A stretch of 46,336 bases of DNA, from NCBI GenBank assembly GCA_028825475.1, contig JAPKAB010000021.1:1-46336 (forward strand). The letters are read 5' to 3'. Under the pieces are notes generated by a model. That model was not told where the DNA came from. It did no database searches and worked only from the letters and a program-made list of their open reading frames with translations. Both the position numbers and the translations under genes were made by a program. Positions within the stretch are counted from its first letter, which is position 1. Each line of letters starts with the position of its first letter. Source of the stretch: Ascidiaceihabitans sp. Its GTDB lineage: Bacteria > Pseudomonadota > Alphaproteobacteria > Rhodobacterales > Rhodobacteraceae. This document shows, piece after piece, positions 26,629-35,102 of this stretch.

Positions 26629-27393
26629 ATGGGCTTCACTCACCCCATCTTTTCTTCTGGCCTGCGGACAATGATTCCACTGAACCCTGATACAAATTTT
26701 TCAATCTTTAGGACGATCCTATCTTGGGAAATTTTACTGGCCGTCCTTGGTGCATTTGCAGTGCTCTTGGCAGTTGGAATGTTGATGTGGCGCTTCGAGC
26801 GTGATGAACAAGAATATTTTGACAAACCTGCACGACAGGCCGTCTCTCCAGCATTCTGGTGGGCGCTGAATCTTGTCGTAAATGGCGGCTTTGAAGAGCG
26901 TGCACCGCGCCGTACGATGGGCCGCTTCTTTGGCGTGATCCTTGTTGTGACATCATTGTTTGGCGTGTCAATTTTTGTGGCCCAAATCACAGCCCCAATG
27001 ACAGTCAGCGCAATCGAAAGCTCGGTCTCGTCAGTGAATGACCTGTACGGCAAACGTGTTGGAACAATCGAAGGCAGCACAGCAGCAGCGTTCTTGCAAA
27101 ACCGTGAACTGAATGGCCACGGCTATAATGATTTAGACACAATGCTTAAGGCCTTTGAAAACGGGGACTTGGACGCCGTGGTCTTCGACTCTCCGATCCT
27201 TGCCTATTACGTTCTGACGGATGGTGCGGCATTCGGCCAACTCGCAGGTCCAACATTCCAGCACGAAAGCTATGGCATCGCACTGCCTTCCGACAGCGAA
27301 TGGATCGAACCGATTAACCAATCGATTTTAAAATTCCGCGAAGATGGTACCTACACAGAAATCTATCTGAAATGGTTTGGCGAAAGCCCGTAA
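26629..27393 (+). CDS. Ionotropic glutamate receptor-like / SBP_3-channel protein lacking most of the first ligand lobe
   Basis: 254 aa. Order: FTHPIFSSGL (the end of the S1 ligand-binding lobe), TM1 (~34-54, EILLAVLGAFAVLLAVGMLMW), re-entrant pore-like segment (AFWWALNLVVNGGFEE), TM2 (GRFFGVILVVTSLFGVSIFVAQITA), then an SBP_bac_3-type S2 lobe (VNDLYGKRVGTIEGSTAAAFL ... LDAVVFDSPILAYYV ... IYLKWFGE). This is the GluR0-like S1-TM-P-TM-S2 plan, but ~90-100 residues of S1 are missing. A TAG lies six codons before the ATG and no S1 coding is seen in any frame upstream. The filter position reads VVNGGFEE, not TVGYGD. Probably a 5'-truncated gene; function doubtful. Confidence 0.7.
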   Translation: MGFTHPIFSSGLRTMIPLNPDTNFSIFRTILSWEILLAVLGAFAVLLAVGMLMWRFERDEQEYFDKPARQAVSPAFWWALNLVVNGGFEERAPRRTMGRFFGVILVVTSLFGVSIFVAQITAPMTVSAIESSVSSVNDLYGKRVGTIEGSTAAAFLQNRELNGHGYNDLDTMLKAFENGDLDAVVFDSPILAYYVLTDGAAFGQLAGPTFQHESYGIALPSDSEWIEPINQSILKFREDGTYTEIYLKWFGESP

Positions 27394-27396
27394 AGG

Positions 27397-27714
27397 TTAA
27401 TCGAAGAACGGCGTCATCTGCGCAATAATAACCGAGTTCTCTTCCAAGGCACGTTGCATCAACTCGCGTTCATCTTCTTCGATCTCGTGACCTTCGGCTT
27501 CGCGTTCTTCCAACGTGCCATAGCCTGAGACATCCAAAGGGGCGGTGTCCGCTTGCTTAAGGATCGCAACCGTTTCACGAACAGCTTCAGCCTCGTCCAC
27601 ACCACTGGCAAAACACATCAGTGCGGCACCGGTTGCCTTCTTTGGAAGACCATCGCCCTCTTTGCGGCCAATCTCGACCAAGAGTGTGTAAACTTTTTGC
27701 TTTGACCCAGCCAT
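27397..27714 (-). CDS. Hypothetical protein, 105 aa
   Basis: Starts ATG 27714 with AAAGGA ten bases upstream, so it is credibly expressed. Small, acidic, predicted alpha/beta (KVYTLLVEIGRKEGDGL..., GVDEAEAVRETVAILKQAD) with a Glu-rich C-terminal helix (EEREAEGHEIEEDERELMQRALEE). I do not recognise a family. Its stop lies 4 bp from the convergent receptor-like gene, and it lies about 110 bp downstream of dapD on the same strand, beyond dapD's terminator. Confidence 0.65.
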   Translation of the reverse strand: MAGSKQKVYTLLVEIGRKEGDGLPKKATGAALMCFASGVDEAEAVRETVAILKQADTAPLDVSGYGTLEEREAEGHEIEEDERELMQRALEENSVIIAQMTPFFD

Positions 27715-27771
27715 TGTGCCGATCCTTTGTTATGTCGTTTTGGACTAACGCATTTATTGCGCAGCGCCCAC

Positions 27772-27807
27772 AAAAAAGGGAAGAGACATATCGCCCCTTC
27801 CCCTCTT
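27772..27807 (-). terminator. Rho-independent terminator of dapD
   Basis: On the minus strand GGGAAG (complement of 27797-27802) pairs with CTTCCC (complement of 27778-27783) and is followed by TTTTTT. It lies 20-55 bp beyond the dapD stop. Confidence 0.75.
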
Positions 27808-27825
27808 TAGAATTGAGTGCAGTAC

Positions 27826-28653
27826 TTAGTCGCGCAGCAGCTCGTTGATCGAAGTTTTAGAACGTGTCTTTGCATCTACCTTCTTAACGATCACGGCGCA
27901 GTACAGGTGCACACCGTTTTTAGACGGCATGGAACCCGCAACAACAACAGAGCCTGAAGGCACTTCACCGTAGAACACTTCACCCGTCTCACGGTCCAAA
28001 ATCTTGGTGGACTGACCGATAAATACGCCCATGCCTAAAACGGAACCTTCGCGCACAATGCAACCTTCAACAACTTCTGAACGCGCACCAATGAAACAGT
28101 TATCTTCGATAATTGTTGGACCTGCTTGCATTGGCTCAAGAACACCACCGATGCCAACGCCACCAGACAAGTGTACGTTTTTACCGATTTGTGCGCACGA
28201 ACCAACAGTGGCCCATGTATCTACCATTGTGCCTTCATCGACATACGCGCCAAGGTTCACAAAGGATGGCATCAAAACAACGCCCGGTGCGATGAACGCA
28301 GATTTGCGAACAACACAATTTGGAACGGCGCGGAAACCTGCAGTTTTCCACTCAGCTTCGCCCCAACCTTTGAACTTGGAATCAACTTTGTCCCACCAGC
28401 CGCTGCCTTGTGGGCCGCCGTCTTGCATCTCCATATCTTTGATGCGGAAGCCCAAAAGAACTGCTTTCTTTGCCCACTGGTTTACGTGCCAATCGCCATT
28501 GTCCTGACGCTCTGCAACGCGCAGTTTACCGCTATCGAGGGCAGCAAGCGTATTTTCGATTGCGTCACGCTGTTCGCCAGTTGTGGCAGGTGAAATGGTA
28601 TCGCGTGCATCCCATGCGGATTCGATCGCGGCTTCAAGCTGTGCATTTGACAT
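27826..28653 (-). CDS. dapD: Tetrahydrodipicolinate N-succinyltransferase
   Basis: 275 aa, the usual family length, with AGAGGAAC before the ATG. N-terminal helical domain ([17 protein letters not shown]), then hexapeptide repeats forming a left-handed beta-helix ([57 protein letters not shown]). It transfers succinyl from CoA to tetrahydrodipicolinate, two steps before DapE. Single-gene unit with its own terminator, about 1.4 kb from dapE. Confidence 0.94.
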   Translation of the reverse strand: MSNAQLEAAIESAWDARDTISPATTGEQRDAIENTLAALDSGKLRVAERQDNGDWHVNQWAKKAVLLGFRIKDMEMQDGGPQGSGWWDKVDSKFKGWGEAEWKTAGFRAVPNCVVRKSAFIAPGVVLMPSFVNLGAYVDEGTMVDTWATVGSCAQIGKNVHLSGGVGIGGVLEPMQAGPTIIEDNCFIGARSEVVEGCIVREGSVLGMGVFIGQSTKILDRETGEVFYGEVPSGSVVVAGSMPSKNGVHLYCAVIVKKVDAKTRSKTSINELLRD

Positions 28654-28779
28654 GTCAGTTCCTCTGAAAATAAGTTGCCGCGCTTAGACAACAATACTGT
28701 GAACAGTGCAATCATATCTGGGCAACTCACTTCTGGCACGGTACCTCTAACGCAACTAGGAATTTTAAGGATAGAGATT

Positions 28780-29622
28780 ATGAGCAAAGACCAAGCCAAG
28801 CCATTTCGCGATGCACACACTGACCGCGCTGCCGCGCAAGATGCGCCAGATACGCCACAAACACGGGCACCCGCATACAAACTGGCCTTTGCAGATGACG
28901 AATTCATGTGCCGTGACGAATTGCGCCCAGTGCGCCTGCAACTTGAATTGCTCAAGCCAGAATTAATGCTGGACGAAGCAGGCATCAACAGCACAATCGT
29001 TTTGTTTGGTGGTGCACGCATTCCTGAGCCGGCGAAAAAGGAAACGGCGCGGACCAAAACACTGGCTGACCTGTCTTCTTTTTATGACGAAGCGCGTGAA
29101 TTTTCACGACTGATGACGCTGAAGTCCAAGGAAAGTGATGGCAAAGAAAACGTCATCGTCACCGGTGGTGGGCCCGGTGTGATGGAGGCGGGTAACCGCG
29201 GTGCAATCGATGCGAACGGCGCATCAATTGGGCTGAACATCGTTCTGCCGTTCGAGCAGGCACCAAACGAATACGTCACGCCTGAGCTGTGCTTTAACTT
29301 CCACTACTTTGCGATCCGCAAGATGCACTTCTTGATGCGCGCACGCGCAATCTGTGTTTTCCCCGGCGGCTTTGGCACGCTCGACGAAATGTTTGAGGCA
29401 CTGACGCTTATTCAAACGGGCCGCATGCAACGCGTACCGTTTTTGCTGTTTGGCAAAGCCTTCTGGGAAGGTATCATCAACTGGGATGTGCTCGCGGATG
29501 CAGGCACGATCTCTGATGAGGATTTGGATCTGTTCCGCTTTGTCGACACGGCTGCTGAGGCGATGGACCTGATCGAGAATTGGGAAACCAGCTCACGTCG
29601 CGAGGAAGTCCCCGGCCGCTAA
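28780..29622 (+). CDS. LOG-family (TIGR00730) Rossmann-fold nucleotide hydrolase-like protein
   Basis: 280 aa from ATG 28780, with AAGGATAGAG upstream. Core motifs: IVLFGGARIPEP, VTGGGPGVMEAGNRGA and the diagnostic FPGGFGTLDEMFEALTLIQTG. LOG proteins release cytokinin base or ribose-5-phosphate from nucleotide monophosphates. This is the longer bacterial form with an N-terminal helical extension of ~70 residues; its physiological substrate is not known to me. Confidence 0.87.
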   Translation: MSKDQAKPFRDAHTDRAAAQDAPDTPQTRAPAYKLAFADDEFMCRDELRPVRLQLELLKPELMLDEAGINSTIVLFGGARIPEPAKKETARTKTLADLSSFYDEAREFSRLMTLKSKESDGKENVIVTGGGPGVMEAGNRGAIDANGASIGLNIVLPFEQAPNEYVTPELCFNFHYFAIRKMHFLMRARAICVFPGGFGTLDEMFEALTLIQTGRMQRVPFLLFGKAFWEGIINWDVLADAGTISDEDLDLFRFVDTAAEAMDLIENWETSSRREEVPGR

Positions 29623-29647
29623 ACTTAGCCCACACTCAATTCATCGC

Positions 29648-29860
29648 TTAGGCAGCAATTTCGGCCGGCAAAGTGCAAACTTCAACGTGGTGCGGTAGTG
29701 TTTCAAGCACATCGCCTGCGTTTGTTTCGCGGATGCCGTAGCCGTAACCTGCCAAGCGGTGCTTCCACTCGCGTTTTGACAATGCTTTTGTACGCTCACC
29801 GATAACAAGTTCGATAATTTTCGCCGTAGCGAATTGGTCTTGGTTTGAAAGAATAGACAT
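29648..29860 (-). CDS. Small conserved-looking hypothetical protein, 70 aa
   Basis: ATG 29860 is preceded by AGGAGA, a strong ribosome site, supporting expression. Sequence: helical N-terminus (NQDQFATAKIIELVIGERTKALSKREWKHRL) then GYGYGIRETNAGDVLETLPH. Soluble, no signal or TM segment. Family not recognised. The upstream region carries repeated GAAACAAT boxes. Confidence 0.6.
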   Translation of the reverse strand: MSILSNQDQFATAKIIELVIGERTKALSKREWKHRLAGYGYGIRETNAGDVLETLPHHVEVCTLPAEIAA

Positions 29861-29948
29861 TGAAGTCTCCTGTTGTCTCTACAGGGACCAATATTGTTTC
29901 CACAAGCGGCACCAATCGTACAGAATTGAGGTCATTAAGGGGCGCAAC

Positions 29949-29984
29949 TCGAAACAATGAGGCAAGTGCGCCACATTGTTTCGA
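29949..29984. repeat. 11-bp inverted repeat with GAAACAAT boxes between rlmN and the 70-aa gene
   Basis: TCGAAACAATG (29949-29959) is perfectly inverted as CATTGTTTCGA (29974-29984). The same GAAACAAT word recurs inverted near 29893 (ATTGTTTCC), and GAAACAGT lies at about 29990. No U-run follows on the minus strand. It could be the rlmN 3' hairpin or a multi-box operator of the 70-aa gene. Confidence 0.5.
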
Positions 29985-29999
29985 TTTAGGAAACAGTTG

Positions 30000-31193
30000 T
30001 TACGATTCCAAACCGGCCTCTTCCGCTATCTGCTTGCGCGACTTACGTTCGCGTTGCGTCTTAGACTTTAGCTGACCACATGCAGCAAAAATATCTTCGC
30101 CACGTGGTGTGCGGATTGGGCTGGCATAACCAGCCTCATGAATAATATCCGCAAAACGGTGAATACGGTTGCCCGACGAACGCTTGTACGGCGCACCGGG
30201 CCATTCATTGAAGGGGATCAGGTTGATCTTGGCCGGAATGCCCTCAATCAATTTCACCAAACGGTGCGCATCTTCGATGCTGTCATTCACGCCGTCCAGC
30301 ATCACGTATTCAAACGTAATACGCTCGGAATTGGAAACCTTCGGATAGGCACGCAATGCTTCCAACAATGTTTCAATGTTCCAGCGTTTGTTGATCGGCA
30401 CCAAATTATCGCGCACTTCGTCTGTCGTCGCGTGGAAGGACACTGCCAACAAACAGCCAATTTCTTCTGCGGTGCGCGCAATCTCTGGAACAACGCCAGA
30501 GGTCGACAATGTAATACGACGACGCGACAGCTGAATTCCCTCAGGGTCCATCGCGATCTTCATCGCGTCGCGCACATTCTCAAAGTTATACAGCGGCTCG
30601 CCCATACCCATTAGAACGATGTTCGACAATTTGCGCGCCTCATAAGTACGGGTGCCATGCTCTGGCCACTCGTCCAAATCATCACGCGCCAACATAACTT
30701 GGCCAATGATTTCGCCTGCCGTCAGGTTACGCACCAACTTCTGTGTACCCGTGTGGCAGAATGAGCAGGTCAGCGTACAACCAACTTGGCTCGAGATACA
30801 CAGCGTGCCACGATCAGCTTCGGGGATATAAACCACCTCAACTTCATGACCACCTGCGATACGGACAAGATACTTACGTGTTCCATCCGTGCTGACTTGT
30901 TTGTTCACAACTTCAGGGACAGCAATCACAAACTTCTCTGCCAACTCAGCGCGGAAATCCTTGGACAGGTTTGTCATCTCAGCAAAGTCGCGTACGCCCC
31001 ACTGATAGATCCACTGCCAAATCTGACCAACACGCATCTTGGCCTGTTTTTCCTTTGTCCCGTGTTCGATCAACAGTTCGCGCATCGCATCGCGTGACAG
31101 ACCTACCAAATTAATAGGGCCATCCGGCATCTTGCGAGGGATCGTAATCAGGTCTTGGGTAATCGGCGCGCTGGGAGCAGACATGTTGTTCAT
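30000..31193 (-). CDS. rlmN: 23S rRNA (adenine2503-C2)-methyltransferase, radical SAM
   Basis: 397 aa. Radical SAM Cys motif [15 protein letters not shown] (CxxxCxxC), upstream [22 protein letters not shown]-contact [10 protein letters not shown] and [20 protein letters not shown], and the C-terminal Cys region [10 protein letters not shown] with the mechanistic Cys. It methylates A2503 of 23S rRNA and A37 of some tRNAs. ATG 31193 is used; ATG nine bases further in is an alternative. Confidence 0.95.
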   Translation of the reverse strand: MNNMSAPSAPITQDLITIPRKMPDGPINLVGLSRDAMRELLIEHGTKEKQAKMRVGQIWQWIYQWGVRDFAEMTNLSKDFRAELAEKFVIAVPEVVNKQVSTDGTRKYLVRIAGGHEVEVVYIPEADRGTLCISSQVGCTLTCSFCHTGTQKLVRNLTAGEIIGQVMLARDDLDEWPEHGTRTYEARKLSNIVLMGMGEPLYNFENVRDAMKIAMDPEGIQLSRRRITLSTSGVVPEIARTAEEIGCLLAVSFHATTDEVRDNLVPINKRWNIETLLEALRAYPKVSNSERITFEYVMLDGVNDSIEDAHRLVKLIEGIPAKINLIPFNEWPGAPYKRSSGNRIHRFADIIHEAGYASPIRTPRGEDIFAACGQLKSKTQRERKSRKQIAEEAGLES

Positions 31194-31261
31194 CCAATAT
31201 GGGTTAGATGCCGCTCTATATAGGAATGTCGGCCAGTATCAAAAGGTTTCGACAGCGCAAG

Positions 31262-31292
31262 AAAAAACGCGACCCCTGATGGAGCCGCGTTT
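31262..31292 (-). terminator. Rho-independent terminator of the IalB-like gene
   Basis: On the minus strand AAACGCGGCTCC pairs with GGGGTCGCGTTT across ATCA (12 bp with two G-U pairs), followed by TTTC. It starts about 20 bp after the stop at 31312. Confidence 0.75.
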
Positions 31293-31311
31293 AATTGTCA
31301 GAAGCTGCGCA

Positions 31312-31842
31312 TTAACCGCCGCAGCGTTTTTCTGCATCCTCAACTGCGGCTGTAAAGCCAAGCAGCGAAAACGTATCTTTGGTCACTGTGCCACGACCAG
31401 AAACACCGGTAACGATGGCGCTTGCACCGCGCTTCATCGCTGTCACCATTTTGGCGTCATCTGATGCGCTTGCAGGCCAGGCCCATTCGCCTTCAGTAAA
31501 CATTTCAAATTCATTACCACTGATATTCACGTTAACCGTGCTACCACTTGCAAATGGATATCCGCCAGTAAACGCGATTTGACCTTTGGCACCTTCGCTT
31601 GGGCGATAAAACACCATCAGCAAAATCTGGCTCCGCGTGGCGGCGACGACCCGCCCATCACGTGAATTTACGGTCTCTTCAGGTGCAGATACGCTCCAGC
31701 ACTCTGTTGGATTGTCTTCAACGAAAACGCTCCACTTGGTCTTTTGTGCGACACGATTTGTACTTTGGCTTTGCGCCATGGCACCTGATGCCACCAGCGA
31801 ACCTACACAAAGTAGTGCAGCAAAAGTTGTTTTAATTCCCAT
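31312..31842 (-). CDS. Invasion-associated locus B (IalB)-like secreted protein
   Basis: 176 aa. Signal peptide MGIKTTFAALLCVGSLVASGAMA, then a beta-rich domain with WSVFVEDNPTECWSVSAPEE, QILLMVFYRPSEGAKGQIAF and a C-terminal Cys (EDAEKRCGG) that could pair with the Cys in TECW. IalB-like proteins are common periplasmic proteins in alphaproteobacteria; the name comes from Bartonella and does not imply virulence here. Confidence 0.8.
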   Translation of the reverse strand: MGIKTTFAALLCVGSLVASGAMAQSQSTNRVAQKTKWSVFVEDNPTECWSVSAPEETVNSRDGRVVAATRSQILLMVFYRPSEGAKGQIAFTGGYPFASGSTVNVNISGNEFEMFTEGEWAWPASASDDAKMVTAMKRGASAIVTGVSGRGTVTKDTFSLLGFTAAVEDAEKRCGG

Positions 31843-32017
31843 CTGTCCAGCCTCCAGACTGTCCTAAACCTCAATTTTCAGATCGCTGCCCATGGTTCTT
31901 TTTACGACCACACTCTTGTCAGCGTCCGTATTCTTCTCGACAAGAAGCATATTAGCGCGAAACTAACGAGTTGCGAAAGCCTGATTGGCAGGTTTTCGCG
32001 CAGTTGTGAGGGAAATT

Positions 32018-32998
32018 ATGACAAATTCAGCACCAATGACCGAAATTTGGCGCGGTCCGTTCCTTGAAAGCGCCCATTCTGGGCATGCAGTGGTCTGCGA
32101 TGACACTGGGCAAATCGTTCACGCATGGGGTAATCCGGACGCAGTTGTGCTCCCACGATCCTCCTCAAAGATGATCCAAGCCCTGCCATTGATCCGTTCA
32201 GGTGCTGCCGACGCACATGGGTTAACCACCCAACAGCTCGCCCTCTCTTGCGCCTCTCACCAAGGGGCCGCCATCCACACAGACCCCGTTTCCAAATGGC
32301 TGGAACAACTGGGGCTCAGCGATGATGACTTCCGCTGCGGTCCACAAGCACCCAGCGACAAAGATGCCCGCGACGGGCTGATCCGCGCACATGAAACGCC
32401 CTGCCAAATGCACAACAACTGCTCTGGCAAACACACTGGGTTCCTGACGCTCACCAAACATCTAAAAGCAGGGTCTGAGTACATCGACCCAACTCACCCA
32501 GTTCAAGTCGCTTGCCTGGAGGCATTTGAAGAAAGCACACAACTCACCAGCCCCGGCTTCGGCATCGATGGCTGTGGTGCGCCAAACTACGCAACCACTG
32601 TTCACGGGATGGCACGCGCAATGGCAACATTCGCAGCCGCCCCAGCCGACAGCGCCGAAGAGCGCTTGCGATCGGCAATGATGCTGCACCCAGAATTGGT
32701 AGCGGGTGAAGGACGGGCTTGTACCAACCTGATGCGCGCAATGGGGGGCAAGGTCGCTGTCAAAACAGGGGCTGAGGCATTCTTTATCGCCATCATTCCG
32801 GAACTGAAAATGGGCGTCGCGCTCAAGATCACCGACGGAACAACCCGCGCGGCAGAATGCGCAATCGCTGCAATCCTCGTGAAGCTTGGTGTGCTTGATG
32901 CAGAGCACCCCGAAACGATGAAGTACCTCAACGCGCCAATCCGCAACTGGATCGGCACGCGCACAGGCACCCAACGCGCCGCGCCTCAGCTTATCTAA
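32018..32998 (+). CDS. Class 3 L-asparaginase (ReAV-type)
   Basis: 326 aa from ATG 32018 (GAGGGAA upstream). The residues I recall as active-site and zinc positions of the Rhizobium etli enzyme ReAV fall at the same numbers: Ser48 and Lys51 in RSSSK, Ser80 in LSCASHQG, Cys135 and Lys138 in NNCSGKHTG, with a further Cys186 in GIDGCGAPN. It hydrolyses L-asparagine to aspartate and ammonia in the cytoplasm. Single gene, convergent with serB. Confidence 0.9.
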   Translation: MTNSAPMTEIWRGPFLESAHSGHAVVCDDTGQIVHAWGNPDAVVLPRSSSKMIQALPLIRSGAADAHGLTTQQLALSCASHQGAAIHTDPVSKWLEQLGLSDDDFRCGPQAPSDKDARDGLIRAHETPCQMHNNCSGKHTGFLTLTKHLKAGSEYIDPTHPVQVACLEAFEESTQLTSPGFGIDGCGAPNYATTVHGMARAMATFAAAPADSAEERLRSAMMLHPELVAGEGRACTNLMRAMGGKVAVKTGAEAFFIAIIPELKMGVALKITDGTTRAAECAIAAILVKLGVLDAEHPETMKYLNAPIRNWIGTRTGTQRAAPQLI

Positions 32999-33030
32999 CC
33001 CACAGCTTCATCTTACCAAATAAACTCTGG

Positions 33031-33048
33031 GGTTTGGGGCAAAGCCCC
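33031..33048. terminator. Hairpin between convergent asparaginase and serB genes
   Basis: GGGGC-AAA-GCCCC at 33036-33048. Neither strand has a strong U-run (the minus side continues AAACCCC), so termination efficiency is uncertain. Confidence 0.45.
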
Positions 33049-33055
33049 GTTAAAA

Positions 33056-33937
33056 TCAATTCAGCGCGGCGAATTCGTCGCGCGAATACCCCTGAATGTA
33101 CAACAACGCCGTTAGATCGCCGTGATTGATGCGCACATCACACTCGGCAGCGACACTTGGCTTGGCGTGCAGCGCAACACCAGTGCCGGCCCGGTGCAAC
33201 ATGCCAAGGTCATTGGCACCATCCCCCACGGCCATGACGTCTTCTTCGGAAATACCCAAACGCACGGTGATCTGTTCCAGCGCATCGACCTTGGCCTGCT
33301 TGCCAAGGATCGGCATGCCCACATCGCCTGTCAAAACACCGTCTTCAACGATCAAAGTGTTGGCGCGGTTTTCGTCAAATCCAAGCTTGGCTGCAACGGA
33401 TTGTGTGAAAGCGGTAAACCCACCAGACACCAATGCCGCGTGACCGCCATCGGCTTTCATCGTGGCAAGCAATGTCGCGCCACCGGGCATTAGGGTGATG
33501 CGGGTGTCCAAAACTGTCTGGATCACATCGGCACTTAGACCTTTGAGCAATCCCACGCGTTCGCGCAACGCACCATCAAAACCCAACTCACCGTTCATGG
33601 CGCGTGCAGTGATGTCTTTCACGCGCTCGCCCACACCGGCCTCATCGCCCAGTTCATCAATGCATTCTTGCTGGATCATCGTGCTGTCCATATCGGCCAG
33701 CAACATCTTCTTGCGACGCCCCACAACAGGTTGAACGATCAAATCGACAGACATCTTTTGCAGATCCGCCCAAACGTCCCAGCGATTGGCAGGAATGTCA
33801 GCCAATGCAAACTCTGCCGCTTCGTCCGGTGCCAACCAGATAGCATCGCCACCACCCCATGCATTGCGAAGTGATTCCACCAAAGCAGGTTCAAGGTTTG
33901 GATTCTGTGGAGAGGTGAGCAAAGTGCAAATATACAT
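33056..33937 (-). CDS. serB: Phosphoserine phosphatase
   Basis: 293 aa from ATG 33937 (GGAAA upstream). HAD motif I LLADMDSTMIQQE with nucleophile Asp82 and Asp84, motif II LVSGGFTAF, Lys in LGKQAKVDAL, motif III VGDGANDLGML. The N-terminal ~75 residues are the ACT-like region. It dephosphorylates O-phosphoserine, the last step of serine synthesis. The divergent position, usually serC in relatives, holds an integrase module instead. Confidence 0.92.
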   Translation of the reverse strand: MYICTLLTSPQNPNLEPALVESLRNAWGGGDAIWLAPDEAAEFALADIPANRWDVWADLQKMSVDLIVQPVVGRRKKMLLADMDSTMIQQECIDELGDEAGVGERVKDITARAMNGELGFDGALRERVGLLKGLSADVIQTVLDTRITLMPGGATLLATMKADGGHAALVSGGFTAFTQSVAAKLGFDENRANTLIVEDGVLTGDVGMPILGKQAKVDALEQITVRLGISEEDVMAVGDGANDLGMLHRAGTGVALHAKPSVAAECDVRINHGDLTALLYIQGYSRDEFAALN

Positions 33938-34010
33938 AGCAAAGTTTCCGATCGGCGTCATTGATGTCGCAAAAAGCTGACAAGGCGGCGTTCTAACGGC
34001 GTTTTCACTG

Positions 34011-34073
34011 TTGTGCCAGTCCGCATCCCCGACTATATTTCGCGGTGGGACACCTTTCCCCAACGAAGGGTCC
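34011..34073 (+). promoter_or_regulatory. Promoter plus hairpin leader resembling the serC leader RNA, without serC
   Basis: TTGTGC (34011-34016), a 17-bp spacer and TATATT (34034-34039) make a good sigma70-type promoter. A few bases on, GGAC-A-CCTT (34048-34056) pairs with AAGG-GTCC (34066-34073) around loop TCCCCAACG; GGTG/CACC (34044-34054) forms an alternative small upstream stem. An ATG follows at once (34074). Promoter, short two-hairpin leader and divergence from serB recall the alphaproteobacterial serC leader (Rfam RF00517, recalled not searched). The ATG opens only a 66-codon frame that runs antisense into the integrase gene. Confidence 0.5.
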
Positions 34074-34136
34074 ATGTCATTGTTATATTTCCTTTTATTT
34101 ACAGTTACTTGTCTAATAGGCGCTTTCGTCTTGTGT

Positions 34137-35102
34137 CTATTTTGTGCCAAAAAGCACATCCGTGACGGTTGGATCGTCCATCGCATGGGCATAGAATTTC
34201 ATAACTGTTCCAACGTCTTTCCAGCCACCGCGTACAGCGACAGTCTTAGGGTCAATACCTGCTTGAAGCATTGAAGTCGCAAAGCCGTGGCGGCAACAGT
34301 GGGGTGACAGTTTTTCGATGCCCGCGCGCTCGATGACGTTGTTCCAGACCTGTCCCACACTTTCACCAGAAGCATATTGAAACACCAGACTGTCGGGTTT
34401 GCGATTTGAAGGAATGTTTGCAAGAGCCGCGATGACCGGCGGCGACAGGTGCGCGACGCGTTGGTCATCGATTTTGGTTTGATTGATGACCGCCCTCTTC
34501 TGAAAAAGCTCGACGTCGCCCCAAGTCAACGCACAAGCTTCACCACGTCGTGCTCCCGTGCCGAACATAAACAGGCACAACGCTGCCAAATGGTGTAAAT
34601 TATCTTGAACCGCTTGCTCGGCAAAAGCTTCCACCCATCCCCGTGTTGCAGGGGTTTTTCTCTTGGCATTGACTTTGAACCGCTTCACCCTGATCCGTGC
34701 GCACCATTCCAAATCCGCTGCGTAATTGATGATCGCCTGCGCCGGTACGATGCCTTGACGGTTCAAAGTGGCGTTGGCAGCGCCGGGATACAGCTTGCGG
34801 GCCATTTGGCGGATAGCCTCGCCTGTGATCTTCGGGACAAGCGTGTCCATCCAATAGTCCTCAACACGATCAAGAAATCGGTCGGCACGCACAGCCTGCC
34901 TGTAAGAAATTGCCGCTTGGGCAAACGTTAGTGTTGCGCCCGGTCCATCAAGATGACTTTGCCACGCCTTTGCTTCGATTTCTGCTGCGATTCTTTCCGC
35001 GATCCTTTTGTCCGCTGTTCCCGTAGGGCCTCGTAATCGCCTACCGGCAACTGTGCCCCGGTAGCTATAGAGCTTATTCCGCTTGAAGACTTTGAGTGGC
35101 AT
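34137..35102 (-). CDS. Tyrosine recombinase (phage/island integrase)
   Basis: 321 aa from ATG 35102, a start that overlaps the upstream HTH gene. N-terminal arm-binding region (LYSYRGTVAGRRLRGPTGTADKRIAE), SAM-like core-binding domain, C-terminal catalytic domain with Arg185/186 in GTGARRGEACAL, His268 and Arg271 in PHCCRHGF, GGW at ~292-294 and nucleophile Tyr304 in MKFYAHAM. All five landmarks are present, so it should be active. First gene of an accessory module starting right beside serB. Confidence 0.88.
   Translation of the reverse strand: MPLKVFKRNKLYSYRGTVAGRRLRGPTGTADKRIAERIAAEIEAKAWQSHLDGPGATLTFAQAAISYRQAVRADRFLDRVEDYWMDTLVPKITGEAIRQMARKLYPGAANATLNRQGIVPAQAIINYAADLEWCARIRVKRFKVNAKRKTPATRGWVEAFAEQAVQDNLHHLAALCLFMFGTGARRGEACALTWGDVELFQKRAVINQTKIDDQRVAHLSPPVIAALANIPSNRKPDSLVFQYASGESVGQVWNNVIERAGIEKLSPHCCRHGFATSMLQAGIDPKTVAVRGGWKDVGTVMKFYAHAMDDPTVTDVLFGTK

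Noticed and set aside
28031..28593. Overlapping plus-strand frames of 155-158 codons
   Set aside because: Antisense to dapD, whose hexapeptide repeats are clear.
32462..32974. 170-codon minus-strand frame
   Set aside because: Antisense to the asparaginase gene, which has complete active-site motifs. The frame is Cys/His/Arg-rich as expected of a shadow.
34074..34274. 66-codon plus-strand frame after the serC-like leader
   Set aside because: Hydrophobic start, but from 34137 it is antisense to the integrase gene and shows no SerC similarity. Treated as a junction product.
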